Source of the DNA: Candidatus Endolissoclinum faulkneri L5
GTDB lineage: Bacteria; Pseudomonadota; Alphaproteobacteria; Thalassobaculales; Thalassobaculaceae
Length of the DNA stretch: 64,000 nucleotides
Direction: 5' to 3'
Assembly (NCBI RefSeq): GCF_000510265.1
Contig: NZ_CP006745.1
Location: 765,654-829,653 of the forward strand
Made by a program: the position numbers and the translations under genes. The notes under the pieces are model-generated. The model was not told the DNA's origin. It saw nothing but the letters and a program-made list of their open reading frames with translations, and made no database searches. Positions 39,189-49,851 of this stretch are shown here, one piece after another (within the stretch, counting starts at the first letter, position 1; the number at the start of each line of letters is the position of its first letter).

Positions 39189-39818
39189 ATGTTTACAGGA
39201 ATAATTACAAATGTTGGCTACTTAAGTTCGCTTGAACAGCGGAGGGGTACGCGCCTGGTGATAGAGACTAAGAAGAAGATGGATTGTATGGCTATTAGCG
39301 ATTCCATATCCTGTAGTGGAGTCTGTCTTACAGTGATTGAGAATAATAAAGATAGTTTTACAGTCGATGTATCTACAGAAACTTTATCTAAAACCACAAT
39401 CGGTAGTTGGGTTAAAGGCATGCGAATCAATTTAGAAAGCTCTATGACTTTAACTTCCAGATTAGGGGGGCATTTAGTTACTGGCCATGTAGATGGGCTA
39501 GCAAAAATTCTCGAAATCGAGCGAGAAGATAACAGTTATCGACTATCTGTAGAGGCGCCAGAATACTTGAGTGCTTTTGTCGCTACAAATGGTTCAATAT
39601 GCCTTGATGGCGTTTCTCTAACAGTAAATTCAATTAATGGAAGAAATTTCTGTCTAAACTTGGTTAATTACACTTGGAATAACACAACTTTTTGCGATAG
39701 ATCGGTAGGTGATAATTTGAACATGGAAGTGGATTTGCTTGCGCGATACGTTACTCGTTTAGCTGAAACAGGAACAGTGCTAATGTCTTCGCTAGTCAGT
39801 CCAACAATTAAATCGTGA
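39189..39818 (+). CDS. ribE: Riboflavin synthase, alpha subunit
   Basis: Riboflavin synthase dismutates two lumazine molecules to riboflavin. The 209-residue protein shows the internal repeat of two similar beta-barrels: MFTGIITNVGYL... with SCSGVCLTVIE in the first, and LGGHLVTGHVDGLAKI... with ICLDGVSLTVNSI in the second. The C-terminal helix region is present. Its stop overlaps the next gene's start by one base. Confidence 0.96.
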   Translation: MFTGIITNVGYLSSLEQRRGTRLVIETKKKMDCMAISDSISCSGVCLTVIENNKDSFTVDVSTETLSKTTIGSWVKGMRINLESSMTLTSRLGGHLVTGHVDGLAKILEIEREDNSYRLSVEAPEYLSAFVATNGSICLDGVSLTVNSINGRNFCLNLVNYTWNNTTFCDRSVGDNLNMEVDLLARYVTRLAETGTVLMSSLVSPTIKS

Positions 39819-40972
39819 TGTCCAATCAGCGAATGCTATATCCATTAAAAGTTTATCCAGGCGTGCTATCTACTATAGATGAGGTAGTGGAAGAGGCTCG
39901 TTCCGGGCGGATGTTTATACTGATAGATGACGAAAATCGAGAAAATGAAGGTGACCTTTGCATAATCGCTGAAATGGCTACTCCGGAAACTATCAATTTT
40001 ATGGCAAAGCATGCACGCGGGCTAATTTGTCTTTCTTTAACACGAGAGCGGATAGATAAGCTTGGCTTACCTCTAATGTCCTCACGCAATGAAACAAGGC
40101 ATAAAACTGCCTTTACAGTCTCAATTGAGGCGAGAAACGGAGTTACTACAGGTATTTCAGCTCATGATCGTGCCCATACTATCCAGGTTGCCATCGATGT
40201 ACAGTTAGGACGTGAAGATATAGTCACGCCAGGTCACGTTTTACCACTTATGGCGCGTGAAGGAGGCACTTTGGTACGAGCTGGGCATACTGAAGCTGTA
40301 GTAGATATTGCCCGTATGGCTGGATTAAACCCTTCGGGTGTTATTTGCGAAATTATGAATGATGATGGCACTATGGCTAGGCTGCCAGATCTTATGAAAT
40401 TTGCCCGGTTTCATAAGATGAAGATTGCCACTATTGCCGACCTTATTGCTTATCGCAGACGAACTGAAAGTATTGTTGATCGTGCAGTGGAAACCTCATT
40501 GCATAGCAAGTTTGGAGGCGACTGGCGTATGATAGTTTACACTAATAAGATCAGCTATGCTGAACATGTTGTTCTTGTTAAGGGTGACATAACCACCAAA
40601 ACTCCTGTGTTAGTACGCATGCATGCGCTTAACGTTCTTGAAGATGTACTAGGCAATGATGCTGGTAATCGTGACGGCATATTGGGGTCTGCAATGACAC
40701 TAATCGGTAATGTCGGACGTGGTGTTGTCGTGCTGATCCGCGAACCAAGTGCTACTTCATTGTCAGACCTAGTACATGACAAATTGCGTGCAGAAGCAGA
40801 AGGTCGTACAACCAACGAAGAACTTCGTGACTACGGGGTTGGCGCACAAATACTTCTAGACTTAGGGATAAACTATATGATCCTATTGTCCAATACTAAA
40901 CGCACAATTATCGGTTTAGACGGCTATGGTCTAAAAGTTGTCGAACAACGTTCAATAACTGTAGACAAATAA
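39818..40972 (+). CDS. ribB: DHBP synthase RibB with degenerate GTP cyclohydrolase II domain (RibBX type)
   Basis: The N-terminal half (about 1-215) is an intact 3,4-dihydroxy-2-butanone-4-phosphate synthase with [30 protein letters not shown] and [14 protein letters not shown]; it makes the four-carbon unit from ribulose-5-phosphate. The C-terminal half aligns with GTP cyclohydrolase II but lacks the zinc cysteines expected in the GECLTGD...RCDC region; here it reads [15 protein letters not shown] and there is no later Cys pair. This matches the proteobacterial RibBX variant, whose second domain has no cyclohydrolase activity, so a separate RibA is needed. ATG 39818 is chosen over GTG 39815. 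A perfect 11-bp inverted repeat lies at 40389-40419. Confidence 0.93.
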   Translation: MSNQRMLYPLKVYPGVLSTIDEVVEEARSGRMFILIDDENRENEGDLCIIAEMATPETINFMAKHARGLICLSLTRERIDKLGLPLMSSRNETRHKTAFTVSIEARNGVTTGISAHDRAHTIQVAIDVQLGREDIVTPGHVLPLMAREGGTLVRAGHTEAVVDIARMAGLNPSGVICEIMNDDGTMARLPDLMKFARFHKMKIATIADLIAYRRRTESIVDRAVETSLHSKFGGDWRMIVYTNKISYAEHVVLVKGDITTKTPVLVRMHALNVLEDVLGNDAGNRDGILGSAMTLIGNVGRGVVVLIREPSATSLSDLVHDKLRAEAEGRTTNEELRDYGVGAQILLDLGINYMILLSNTKRTIIGLDGYGLKVVEQRSITVDK

Positions 40973-40984
40973 AAGAATGTAAAT

Positions 40985-41431
40985 ATGCATAGAATACTAA
41001 TAGTTAAAGCTGGGTTTTATGAAGAAATAGTCAATGAGCTATTACGTGGCGCAGTTCAGCACCTGCAAATGATAGGCGTTAAATATGATCAAATCACTGT
41101 ACCTGGCGCTTTTGAAATCCCAGGAGCGATTTCTATGGCCTTTCAAAGCTCTTTAAAAGGAGGAGTATCATATGATGGTTATTTACCCTTGGGTTGTGTA
41201 ATCCGTGGTGAAACCAATCATTACGATTATATCTGTAGCGAAAGTGCGCGCGGTATTATGCAGCTGTCTTTACGCAATAACTTAGTGATTGTTTACGGCA
41301 TATTGACTGTAGAAAACGCTCAGCAGGCTTGGGAACGCGCTAAAATAGAAAATGGGAAAAATAAAGGTAAGGAATTTGCAGAAGCTTGTATGAAAATGAT
41401 ATCATTGCGTTGTCGATTCTCAATAACATGA
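40985..41431 (+). CDS. ribH: 6,7-dimethyl-8-ribityllumazine synthase
   Basis: Lumazine synthase condenses the RibB product with the RibD pyrimidine to give lumazine. The 148-residue protein has VPGAFEIPGAISMAF and GCVIRGETNHYDYICSESARG, the phosphate and substrate motifs, and GILTVENAQQAWERA. The histidine in TNHYDYI is the catalytic one. It starts 12 bp after ribB and overlaps nusB by 4 bp (ATGA). Confidence 0.96.
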   Translation: MHRILIVKAGFYEEIVNELLRGAVQHLQMIGVKYDQITVPGAFEIPGAISMAFQSSLKGGVSYDGYLPLGCVIRGETNHYDYICSESARGIMQLSLRNNLVIVYGILTVENAQQAWERAKIENGKNKGKEFAEACMKMISLRCRFSIT

Positions 41432-41919
41432 ACACCGATATCCGATGTTTAAACGATGAACGTAGAGATAGCAGAACTTTAGCTCGTAGATTATCACGTC
41501 TAGCTGCCGCCCAGGCTATGTACGAAATAGAAATTACTCAGTCGTCTCCACATGAAGTAGTGCAAGCTTTCTTTTCTTTCAGTTTTGCTAGCATTAATGA
41601 CTACGATACTTCATCGCAAGTTGATGCTTTGTTTTTTAAAAAGTTAGTAATCAACACGGTTCATGATACGCCAACCCTCGATCCTATTCTAATAACTGCG
41701 CTAGAACCTGATTTTACTCTTCATCGCTTGGAAGTGCTCTTACGCTCTATTCTACGACTAGGTACTTGTGAACTGCTCTCATTTAGCGACATTCCAGCAA
41801 AGGTTATAATCACCCAATATGTAGAAATTGGTCGTGATTTTTTCTTTGCTCGCGAACCAGCGTTAGTGAATGCTGTACTAGACCAAATTGCACGATTAGT
41901 GCGTAAGAGCGAAATATAA
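41428..41919 (+). CDS. nusB: Transcription antitermination factor NusB
   Basis: NusB pairs with S10 (NusE) at boxA of rRNA operons to prevent premature termination. I start it at ATG 41428, which overlaps the ribH stop (ATGA) and gives 163 residues; a longer frame from 41386 would add 14 residues inside ribH. The helical core shows ARRLSRLAAAQAMYEIE near the start and the typical LRSILRLGTCELLSFSDIPAKVIITQYVEI and FVNAVLD-like C-terminal pattern. Confidence 0.93.
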   Translation: MNTDIRCLNDERRDSRTLARRLSRLAAAQAMYEIEITQSSPHEVVQAFFSFSFASINDYDTSSQVDALFFKKLVINTVHDTPTLDPILITALEPDFTLHRLEVLLRSILRLGTCELLSFSDIPAKVIITQYVEIGRDFFFAREPALVNAVLDQIARLVRKSEI

Positions 41920-41951
41920 AATATATCAAATAATAAAGTCGGAGGTCTGAA

Positions 41952-42953
41952 TTGAACACTTTGAGTAAAAAAAATGATTTAATAGATGAATTCGATATAA
42001 TCGCTAAATTCTTTACGCCCCTTGCCAAAGATGCGCCAGGTACATTCGGATTACTCGAAGATGCTGCTATCCTTCCTACGATTGACTCGCACCAAGAATG
42101 GGTGGTTACCGTTGAATCTATAGTATGCAACGTGCATTTTTTGCCAAATGATCCATTTGAACTGATTGCTCGTAAAGCATTACGAGTAACTTTATCAGAT
42201 TTAGCTGCTATGGGAGCTAAACCATATGGGTACACACTTACCATAGCATTGAACAGGGATTTATCAGATTCGTGTTACTTACTAGAAAAAGTATCTCACG
42301 GACTAACGATTGATCAAGCAGAATTCGGGATACACCTTATTGGCGGAGATAGTGTATCTACGGATGGACCTATAACTTTGGCAATCACTGCTTTTGGAAT
42401 CACAAATAAAGCTAAGGCGTTACGTCGCTCTGCAGCTATGCCAGGGCAAGATCTTTGGATCAGTGGCACTATCGGTGACGGTGCGCTTGGCCTACAAGTA
42501 GCCAAGGGAATACTATCTAAACAATACTCTGACCTTGCAGGTCGTTATCGTCTACCTCAACCGCGTATATCGCTTGGTTGCCGATTATCAGAAATTGCAG
42601 CTGCCGCTATTGACGTTTCAGACGGGTTAATACTAGATGCTAGCCATATAGCGAATCAGTCCAAGTGCCGGTTAGTTATTGATGGAGGCGCATTACCAAT
42701 TTCAGAATCGGTTTCTCGCATAATAGCAGATCATTCAGAAATGTTTGAGTTAATTCTAACGGGTGGTGATGATTACGAATTGTTATTCACCGCCGAACCT
42801 GAAGCTATACAAAAAATAAAGCAGGCAGGATACGAATTAGATATACCGATCACTCGTATAGGCCGGGTAGATTCAGGCGAGGGTGTTGATGTTTTGGACC
42901 ATAATGGTATTAAACTTAACTTGTTGATAGAACCAGGATGGACTCATTTTTGA
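41952..42953 (+). CDS. thiL: Thiamine-monophosphate kinase
   Basis: ThiL phosphorylates thiamine monophosphate to the cofactor thiamine diphosphate. The 333-residue protein starts at TTG 41952, which has GGAGG 6 nt upstream. The PurM-like fold motifs are visible: EDAAILP, KALRVTLSDLAAMGAKP, GGDSVSTDGPITLAITAFG, AIDVSDGLILDASHI and TGGDDYELLFTAEPEA. The first motif has Glu in place of the usual Asp. It ends the rib-nusB-thiL run, as in most alphaproteobacteria. Confidence 0.95.
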   Translation: MNTLSKKNDLIDEFDIIAKFFTPLAKDAPGTFGLLEDAAILPTIDSHQEWVVTVESIVCNVHFLPNDPFELIARKALRVTLSDLAAMGAKPYGYTLTIALNRDLSDSCYLLEKVSHGLTIDQAEFGIHLIGGDSVSTDGPITLAITAFGITNKAKALRRSAAMPGQDLWISGTIGDGALGLQVAKGILSKQYSDLAGRYRLPQPRISLGCRLSEIAAAAIDVSDGLILDASHIANQSKCRLVIDGGALPISESVSRIIADHSEMFELILTGGDDYELLFTAEPEAIQKIKQAGYELDIPITRIGRVDSGEGVDVLDHNGIKLNLLIEPGWTHF

Positions 42954-43491
42954 TTAATATTTAATAACTAGAAAATTATAACTATATTAAAGCAATCTCG
43001 ATTTTCTGTCTGAGAAATTAATATTTTACTTTAAAAAAGTAATACTTAATTGTCTTTACCATTACAATTTTTTTTGAGTAAAAGCAAAATACTTACTCTA
43101 TTTTCATCAAGCTAATCTTCAAGTTAAACCTAAGCACACAATACTATCCAACTAACAGCTTATTAATTTTAAAATTAAAAATTAGATCCACAACTATTCT
43201 TGGCTAATTGTCAATATTATGTATTTCTGACAAATAATTTTAAATTATTCAGCATTTTATGAATTAAACTCAGTCATCAATTTATCTACTACATAATTGT
43301 GAAATTGTAAAAAGGGTTATTGTCTAAGTAACATTTTTTATTACTAATAAAATTAGTGCAATTATAACAGTACTAAATTAGTATGCACGAAAGTAATTTT
43401 AGATGGCAAAAATTTATCTTTTCATTGCTATGTATTTTCATTGCTATGTATTAAATACCAACCAAAAATTTTAGCGTCCATAAAATCCTGA
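42954..43491. other. A+T-rich spacer before the MFS gene
   Basis: No gene seen. It contains a 16-bp perfect tandem repeat (TTCATTGCTATGTATT at 43421-43436 and 43437-43452) just upstream of the MFS transporter start. Confidence 0.6.
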
Positions 43492-44670
43492 ATGTTATTC
43501 GCTAATCCACTTATCAAAAATATAGCATTATTAACAATTTGCCAAGCACTGTCGATGTCCTCGATAACTATAACTATTGCTGTAACAGGGTTATGCGGCA
43601 GAAACATAGCATCTGATCCAATGTATGCTACACTTCCACTCACTCTTCAATCTGCTGCAGCAACCCTGACCACTATGCCAGCAGCTTTATATATGCGTTA
43701 TGTTGGCCGACGTTTCGGCTTTATTACTGGTGTTTTTATCGGTATGACCGGGGCATTTATCGGGATTTCAGCGATATTCTCAGTAAATTTTTTATTATTC
43801 TGCATAGCTTCTACCCTAATTGGATCATTTCACGGCTTCACCGTGCTCTACAGATACGCTGCTGCTGATACTACTACTAGTAATTTTCGATCGCAGGCAA
43901 TCTCATTAGTTTTGGCTGGAGGAGTGTTAGCTGCCATAATAGGGCCAGAAATTGCAAAAGCTTCGTACGACTGGTTTGCGCCGATTATGTTTGCCGGAAA
44001 CTTTTTAGCTATCGCGGCTTTACAGGCAATAACTCTTCTCTTTCTTACTTTTTTACGTATACCAAGACCTAATGTAATAATCAAGTCTCAGTCTTGCCGT
44101 CCTTTAATGAAAATTGTCCGTCAACCTGTATTTTTTGTAGCTGTCATTAGTGCTATGGTAGGATATAGCAGTATGACTTTTATTATGACTTCTGCACCAT
44201 TAGTTATGGAAAAATGTGGATTTTCCTTTCGTCAGTCAACATCTGTAATCCAGTGGCACTCAATTGGTATGTTCTTGCCATCATTTTTTACTGGCTCACT
44301 GATAAATAGATTAGGGGTAATTCGCATCATGCTAACTGGAGTAATTACCTATCTTATTTGTATTGCAATTAACTTCTCAGAAGTCAAATTACTCCAATTA
44401 TTTTCCTCAATGATCTTGTTGGGTATCGCTTGGAATTTCTTATTTATAGGTGGTACTACTCTTCTTACTGAATCATATAAGATCAATGAACGTGAAAAAA
44501 TTCAAGGTTTCGCTGATTTTTTGATATTTTCAGCTTCTACATTCGCTACATTCTCATCGGGCTACATCAGCCATACGTTTGGATGGCAGGCAGTTAATAT
44601 TTGTATTCTGCCATTTATAGTTTTTGCAGGAATAGTTGTAATATGGTACAGTAGCTTCTCTAATAGTTAA
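43492..44670 (+). CDS. Major facilitator superfamily transporter
   Basis: A 392-residue membrane protein with about 12 hydrophobic helices and MFS features: a GRRFGFITG loop after helix 2 (about 77-85), a long cytoplasmic loop near residues 195-210 (RIPRPNVIIKSQS), and FTGSLINRLGVIRIMLTG between helices 8 and 9. It resembles the Bcr/CflA-type or sugar-efflux-like group, but the substrate cannot be told. The start ATG 43492 has a poor ribosome-binding site. It stands alone between two spacers. Confidence 0.85.
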   Translation: MLFANPLIKNIALLTICQALSMSSITITIAVTGLCGRNIASDPMYATLPLTLQSAAATLTTMPAALYMRYVGRRFGFITGVFIGMTGAFIGISAIFSVNFLLFCIASTLIGSFHGFTVLYRYAAADTTTSNFRSQAISLVLAGGVLAAIIGPEIAKASYDWFAPIMFAGNFLAIAALQAITLLFLTFLRIPRPNVIIKSQSCRPLMKIVRQPVFFVAVISAMVGYSSMTFIMTSAPLVMEKCGFSFRQSTSVIQWHSIGMFLPSFFTGSLINRLGVIRIMLTGVITYLICIAINFSEVKLLQLFSSMILLGIAWNFLFIGGTTLLTESYKINEREKIQGFADFLIFSASTFATFSSGYISHTFGWQAVNICILPFIVFAGIVVIWYSSFSNS

Positions 44671-45772
44671 ATCAATAAGATAAATATATCTGTTATCGTT
44701 GAATAATATTTTCCTGAGACTTTATGATACATATTTAAATAAGAATTATTTTGCTGTCATATGAATTCTATTTACTAATTAGTAAAATTAAGCTTAACAA
44801 CCTAATGCGAATAACTTACGCAGAATAATTATGAATTGCAAAGTCATGTGTAAAATGCATAAAAAATAAATGCTTTTCTGCGGAATATCTATTTGACTTA
44901 TAGTATCAAATTACTAAAAATTAACCAATTTACGCTAGACATCTTTGTTATCATCTTTCGGAAGAAAGAATACTGTACGCTATCAATTAGTGATTCAAGA
45001 ATTATAAAATGAGAACTAAATTTTAATCTCTGACATAATATGGTATTGCGATATATAAATTAGATATCTCTGATCTTGTTTAAAATAAAACTTAAGAAAA
45101 ATATTGAATTATGTCATTTAATATTAAATTTTTTCTTAGGTAAATATCCTTGACCTGCTATTGGAAAGCCACAGTAAAATATTAAAACAGTGTATTTTAG
45201 ATTTCTAGGAAAAATAGTGTAAAAGTACGCTAATTTCCTATAAAATTTAACATTTTATTGAACGTATTATCATGACCGCACTTTAAATTTAGTTCTTCTC
45301 TGAAGAGAGTAGTACTTGTCAAAAAAAGATACGAAAGCCTTTATAAAGTAACCTGAAATTAGGTTAGTTAATGTTTTTTAATTAAATACTAATATAATCA
45401 TTAGAGAATTATCAAATATTGAGATAAATAGCAAGGCTAATAGCATTCTGAACAAGATTTAATTGTGTTAATTTATAACTAAAATCTAAAATTTATTGTA
45501 GTAATAAAAGTACTTTAATGAAGATAATTTTTAGTTAAATGCTATCTTCTAAAAAGGATTTTTTAATTTCTGCAATCCTTAAAATCAAGCTATGAAATGT
45601 TGAATCTACTTTTACAGTCTAAAAGTATAAATTGTTTACAAGGCATTTGTTACTTTAGATTCAAAATTAGCATAGCACACGCTTTAAGTTCTACGCAGTA
45701 ATTTGCTAAAAACATCTAAAGATAAACCTTAGTTAGATTAAGTTACAGTTTAAAAAGCTATATTGACTTTAT
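44671..45772. other. A+T-rich spacer, 1.1 kb
   Basis: I see no gene, tRNA or strong repeat here. It lies between the MFS gene and the 3' end of bamE, a convergent arrangement. A quasi-palindromic stretch near 45098-45140 (AAGAAAAATATT with AATATTAAATTTTTTCTT) could be a weak bidirectional terminator. Confidence 0.55.
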
Positions 45773-46210
45773 TCATCGGGGGGTAAAGCGTCCTATATTT
45801 CCGATAAGCTGCTTAAGCAAAGTAATGCTTTGTCCAGCAGTTGGAGTCTCGTGCTGCAGACTAATAATTTTTTTGCTATCATTCAAGTCTAGTACTTTAA
45901 CCGACTTCACCAATCCATTAGATTCGAAATTAACACAAACTATTTGTCGTTCGATCGTTTCTGGCTTATAAAAAGCCTGACGTTCGGTACGTTGGCCAAT
46001 GTAATACCACGAATTCTTACCAAAATTAGCATAGCTGGAAGGCGAACCTAATAAGTCAAAAACTTCCGATTGCCGCGTACGACCTAACTTAATGCTAGCT
46101 AGAGCTTTTATGTCTAGCATGTTACCGTGATTTTCAATTTGCGGGCTACATCCAGCAACTATAACAGCTAAAACAGCGCTAACAAGTGCAGCAATACGAT
46201 ACATTCGCAT
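45773..46210 (-). CDS. bamE: Outer membrane assembly lipoprotein BamE (SmpA/OmlA)
   Basis: BamE is a small lipoprotein of the Bam complex and partners BamA (14328). Starting at ATG 46210 gives 145 residues with a signal sequence and lipobox VIVAGCS; the longer frame to 46300 has an unlikely 30-residue preface. The core shows the SmpA pattern: LASIKLGRTRQSEVFDLLGS followed by NSWYYIGQ. It is divergent from plsX, as in Rhodospirillales, but the genes usually in between are lost. Confidence 0.92.
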   Translation of the reverse strand: MRMYRIAALVSAVLAVIVAGCSPQIENHGNMLDIKALASIKLGRTRQSEVFDLLGSPSSYANFGKNSWYYIGQRTERQAFYKPETIERQIVCVNFESNGLVKSVKVLDLNDSKKIISLQHETPTAGQSITLLKQLIGNIGRFTPR

Positions 46211-47689
46211 AATAAACAAATCGATTGAATTATTCAATTTAGTAAATATTACTTCTATAGCTTCAATCGAAATTAATAAGCTGCAAATCCAGTGTAGCAT
46301 GAGGAAACATTAATCATTTTAAAATAAGAATAATCATAAATGCTATTAACAGCAACAATTCTGTATATTATGCTAAAATCTTATTTTGAAAAGACACATA
46401 AACAATCCAAGTAAAAATTGCTAAAGTTAACAATTAGTATTAAATTTTTATGAGTCTAATTCACTAATTTTCTCAAATAATGATTACAAGCTACTCAAAC
46501 CTTGTACCTGATTCTTAACTATCTATCGGCTTATAGCACCTTAATACAAGGGCAGTAAACGCAAGGCTTACAGATAAATAGCCTATTTATAATCTGACTA
46601 TCTAAACATAGATATGATTAAGCGATTAGATTAGCAATAGATGAGACCGTGCAGTTATCATGGAGAGGAGAGAAGTGATTTTAGAATTATAATAATAAAA
46701 TTACTTATGACGTTATGTTCTTATTTAAGAGGTAATATCCATCTAACTATTATTCCGACCAGTAAAAAGAATGCCATGTGGAAAACTTTTTTACAAATAT
46801 AGTTATTAAACAGTAGCTATTCGGAATCAAACATGCTTGCTAAAAGCATGATATATACCTTTCAGTATGCTAAGTACATGTAAATACCATGGCCTGTTTG
46901 TATATAAAAAGATCTGACGATATATCTTCTGTTAATAAACTACTAATGCCAGCTATTCTACTTATTCGAATCAATCAAGAGACTAGAAATATCGCTTTCG
47001 AAGCAAATGAATCAGGAGCTTTTTGTCCTAGCAAAGCATTTCAGATTACTAAAGCTTTTATCATCGATAACCATATCGAAAATATGCCGGCACAAGGATA
47101 CAGGTTGGAAGGATACAGGTTGGATCGAAATGAAAAGCATGTTATTTGTTAACATTGTGCAGTAGTATATGATTATCCTAAAATCAATTGCTAGTGAATT
47201 AACAAATCAAATAAATAAGCTGTTTGATCAAATCAACCTCGATAAGTTATAAGTTGGACTTGAAGGAGTCGCTAAAAATCCAGAAATCTTAGAAGGAGAA
47301 TTTCTCTACGTATGGTAAATTATAGCCGAAATTGTATGTATTTGATTAATTCATATTAACGTACAATTCCTGGTAATTGGAGAATCGAAGTTGAGAATAT
47401 TAGTGCAAAAAATAAAGAAATAAAAATACATATTCTGTAACCTTACTCTGCGCATCTCTAGCTTTGCTAAAAAAACTGTGATATCTAAAACACCATATAC
47501 TTACTTGTTAGCCGCATTTCATGTAACCTAAAAACATGACTGGTTCGCCAATTGCTAAAGTAGAATAGGGAATTATTTGCAAAAAAATATTGATGCACGA
47601 CGCCGACAAAAATATCAAAGTTTATTCGATCGATGTTCATAGATCCGTAATGCTAGGAACTTTTAAAAAATGACAATGAGGATTGCCTA
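46211..47689. other. Spacer at the expected DUF177-rpmF position
   Basis: In relatives this divergent region carries a DUF177 gene and rpmF (L32) before plsX. I find no L32-like frame (basic N-terminus with VPK..TS..RR..RR). The only sizeable frame, 46889-47152, has no recognisable family and includes a 15-bp tandem repeat. Decayed coding DNA is likely. Confidence 0.55.
46889..47152 (+). other. Unrecognised 87-codon frame, probably remnant
   Basis: The frame begins MACLYIKRSDDISSVNKLLM and ends KHVIC. Its composition is less extreme (fewer Ile/Asn/Lys) than most spacer frames, which suggests former coding sequence, but there is no ribosome-binding site and I recognise no family. The 3' part contains a tandem duplication (GGATACAGGTTGGAA then GGATACAGGTTGGAT, 47097-47126) giving the repeated peptide GYRLEGYRLD. 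It lies where DUF177/rpmF would be, but does not look like either. Confidence 0.25.
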
Positions 47690-48751
47690 GTGTCAAACGG
47701 CTTAACAATTGCATTGGACGCTATGGGAGGTGACCAAGCACCTGAAATGATTGTTCAAGGTGTCGATATAGCGTTGGAACGAAGCCCAGATCTTAAGATC
47801 ATTTTAGTAGGAGACGAAGCACTGATATTATCTCTCTTAAAAACCACTAAGCGTCTGAAAAAACATTTTCCAGAGATTATACACACAAAAAAAGTTATTG
47901 CTGATGAAGAAAAACCATCAGTGGCACTCCGCCAGGGACAAGGCTCTAGCATGAGTTTAGCAATTGATTTGGTCGGAAATGGTAAGGCAGATTGCGTTGT
48001 ATCGGCTGGAAATACCGGCGCTTTGATGGCTATTTCCAAAAAAGTGCTAAGGTTAATGCCAGGAATCGATCGACCCGCGATCGCGGGGTTTTTTCCTACT
48101 AAGCACGGCGAAAGTGTAATGTTAGATCTCGGAGCTAATATTAGCTGCGATGCGAAGAACTTAGTTCAATTTTCTATTATGGGACAAATATTTGTACGAA
48201 CCGTTTTAGGACTGAGGCGACCAGTTGTAGGCATTTTAAATGTAGGTATTGAGGGGCAAAAGGGTAACAATTGCGTTCGTGAGGCAGCAGCTACCTTACA
48301 AAGAATGACTAACATGCCATTCGAATTCTATGGATTCGTCGAAGGAGACGACATACCGGCTGGTACAGTAGATGTAATTGTCACTGATGGATTTTCTGGT
48401 AATATTGCCTTAAAAACTGCAGAAGGCACTTCGCAACTAATCAGTCAGTTTTTGCGCGACGCGTTTCATAATTCTTTGCTGTCAAAAATTGGCTACCTAT
48501 TGGTACGTAGCGCTGTCAAGCAACTACGTCAACGTATAGATCCACGACGATACAACGGTGCAATGGTATTAGGCCTTAATGGCATTGCTGTAAAAAGCCA
48601 CGGTAGTACTGATGCTCTTGGGTTCGCTAACGCTATTGGTGTAGCAGCCGATATGAAACGTTATAGATTTCTTGAGAAAGTTTGTGAAGAGTTGATCAAT
48701 AACGATTTTGATTTACCAGAAGAGCAATCAAAATTGGCGACAACAGCATGA
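47690..48751 (+). CDS. plsX: Phosphate acyltransferase PlsX
   Basis: PlsX makes acyl-phosphate from acyl-ACP for the first acylation of glycerol-3-phosphate. The 353-residue protein has [44 protein letters not shown] and [16 protein letters not shown]. The start is GTG 47690 with GAGGA upstream. It overlaps fabH by 4 bp (ATGA). A 14-bp palindrome CCCGCGATCGCGGG followed by GT6 occurs inside the gene at 48074-48094. Confidence 0.96.
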   Translation: MSNGLTIALDAMGGDQAPEMIVQGVDIALERSPDLKIILVGDEALILSLLKTTKRLKKHFPEIIHTKKVIADEEKPSVALRQGQGSSMSLAIDLVGNGKADCVVSAGNTGALMAISKKVLRLMPGIDRPAIAGFFPTKHGESVMLDLGANISCDAKNLVQFSIMGQIFVRTVLGLRRPVVGILNVGIEGQKGNNCVREAAATLQRMTNMPFEFYGFVEGDDIPAGTVDVIVTDGFSGNIALKTAEGTSQLISQFLRDAFHNSLLSKIGYLLVRSAVKQLRQRIDPRRYNGAMVLGLNGIAVKSHGSTDALGFANAIGVAADMKRYRFLEKVCEELINNDFDLPEEQSKLATTA

Positions 48752-49752
48752 TAAAACGGTCCATAATGATCGCGACCGGATCTTATCTTCCAGAGCGCGT
48801 GGTCACTAATGAGGAACTATGCGCATGGGTGAACACTTCTGACAACTGGATTCGTCAACGCACTGGTATTCGACAACGCCATTTTGCTGATGACAAAGAA
48901 CTTACTAGTCACCTAGCTATCAAAGCAGCCAGACATGCTCTTGAGATGGCTAAAATTGATGCTAAGGTTATCGATTTAATAGTTGTAGCTACAACAACCC
49001 CAGACGATACCTTTCCAGCGACAGCAACTAAAGTGCAAAAAGAACTTGGTGCTTTTAATGGTGCTGCTTTTGATATACAGGCAGTATGTGCAGGATTTAT
49101 TTATGCTATTGCGGTAGCAGATAACTTCCTGAAGGCAGGGCAAGGCAGCACAGCCTTAGTAATTGGCGCAGAAACTTTTTCACGTCTGCTTGACTGGAAA
49201 GACCGAACTACCTGCGTACTGTTTGGCGACGGAGCAGGAGCAGTACTACTACGAGTCATAGATGCTAATAGCAAGGATAGCTGGGGTGTGCTTTCTACTC
49301 ACCTACATACTGATGGATGTAAACGCGATATTCTTTATGTCGATGGTGGTCCTTCAGCGACAAAGACCGTTGGTCATGTACGAATGAACGGGAAAGAAGT
49401 CTTTCGCCATGCAGTCTCTAAGCTATCTAGTGTAATAGATGAATCACTGGAAGCTAACGGTTTATCTCCCAACGATATTGATTGGCTGATACCACACCAA
49501 GCCAATCAACGGATCATTGATTCCATAATCAACCGTATGAAAATACCAACTGAAAAAGTACTCGTCTCTATCGCACGTCACGCTAATACCTCAGCAGCCT
49601 CGCTTCCATTAGCATTAGATGAAGCTGTACGTGACGGTCGGGTCTGCGCTGGACATTTGTTGTTGCTAAGTGCTATCGGTGGAGGACTTGCGTGGGGTGC
49701 AGGAGTTGTTCGTTTTGGTATCCCAGTACATTCTTGGTGTTATAGTAAATAA
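48748..49752 (+). CDS. fabH: Beta-ketoacyl-ACP synthase III
   Basis: FabH starts fatty-acid synthesis by condensing acetyl-CoA with malonyl-ACP. The 334-residue thiolase-fold protein has the catalytic triad Cys in [13 protein letters not shown], His in [13 protein letters not shown] and Asn in [13 protein letters not shown]. It is coupled to plsX by a 4-bp overlap and followed 99 bp later by ihfA, the standard plsX-fabH-ihfA order of alphaproteobacteria. Confidence 0.97.
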   Translation: MIKRSIMIATGSYLPERVVTNEELCAWVNTSDNWIRQRTGIRQRHFADDKELTSHLAIKAARHALEMAKIDAKVIDLIVVATTTPDDTFPATATKVQKELGAFNGAAFDIQAVCAGFIYAIAVADNFLKAGQGSTALVIGAETFSRLLDWKDRTTCVLFGDGAGAVLLRVIDANSKDSWGVLSTHLHTDGCKRDILYVDGGPSATKTVGHVRMNGKEVFRHAVSKLSSVIDESLEANGLSPNDIDWLIPHQANQRIIDSIINRMKIPTEKVLVSIARHANTSAASLPLALDEAVRDGRVCAGHLLLLSAIGGGLAWGAGVVRFGIPVHSWCYSK

Positions 49753-49851
49753 AATAATTCAGAGCTAACTTTCTATCAATCTCTTAAATCACCGAATTAA
49801 TTGAGGCTTTATTTTGTTTGCGTTAAAATTTTTATTAAAATGAGGATATAA

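Noticed and set aside
43428-43643. Minus-strand frame overlapping the MFS transporter start
   Set aside because: It is the antisense shadow of the transporter gene, whose membrane-helix pattern and MFS loop are clear.
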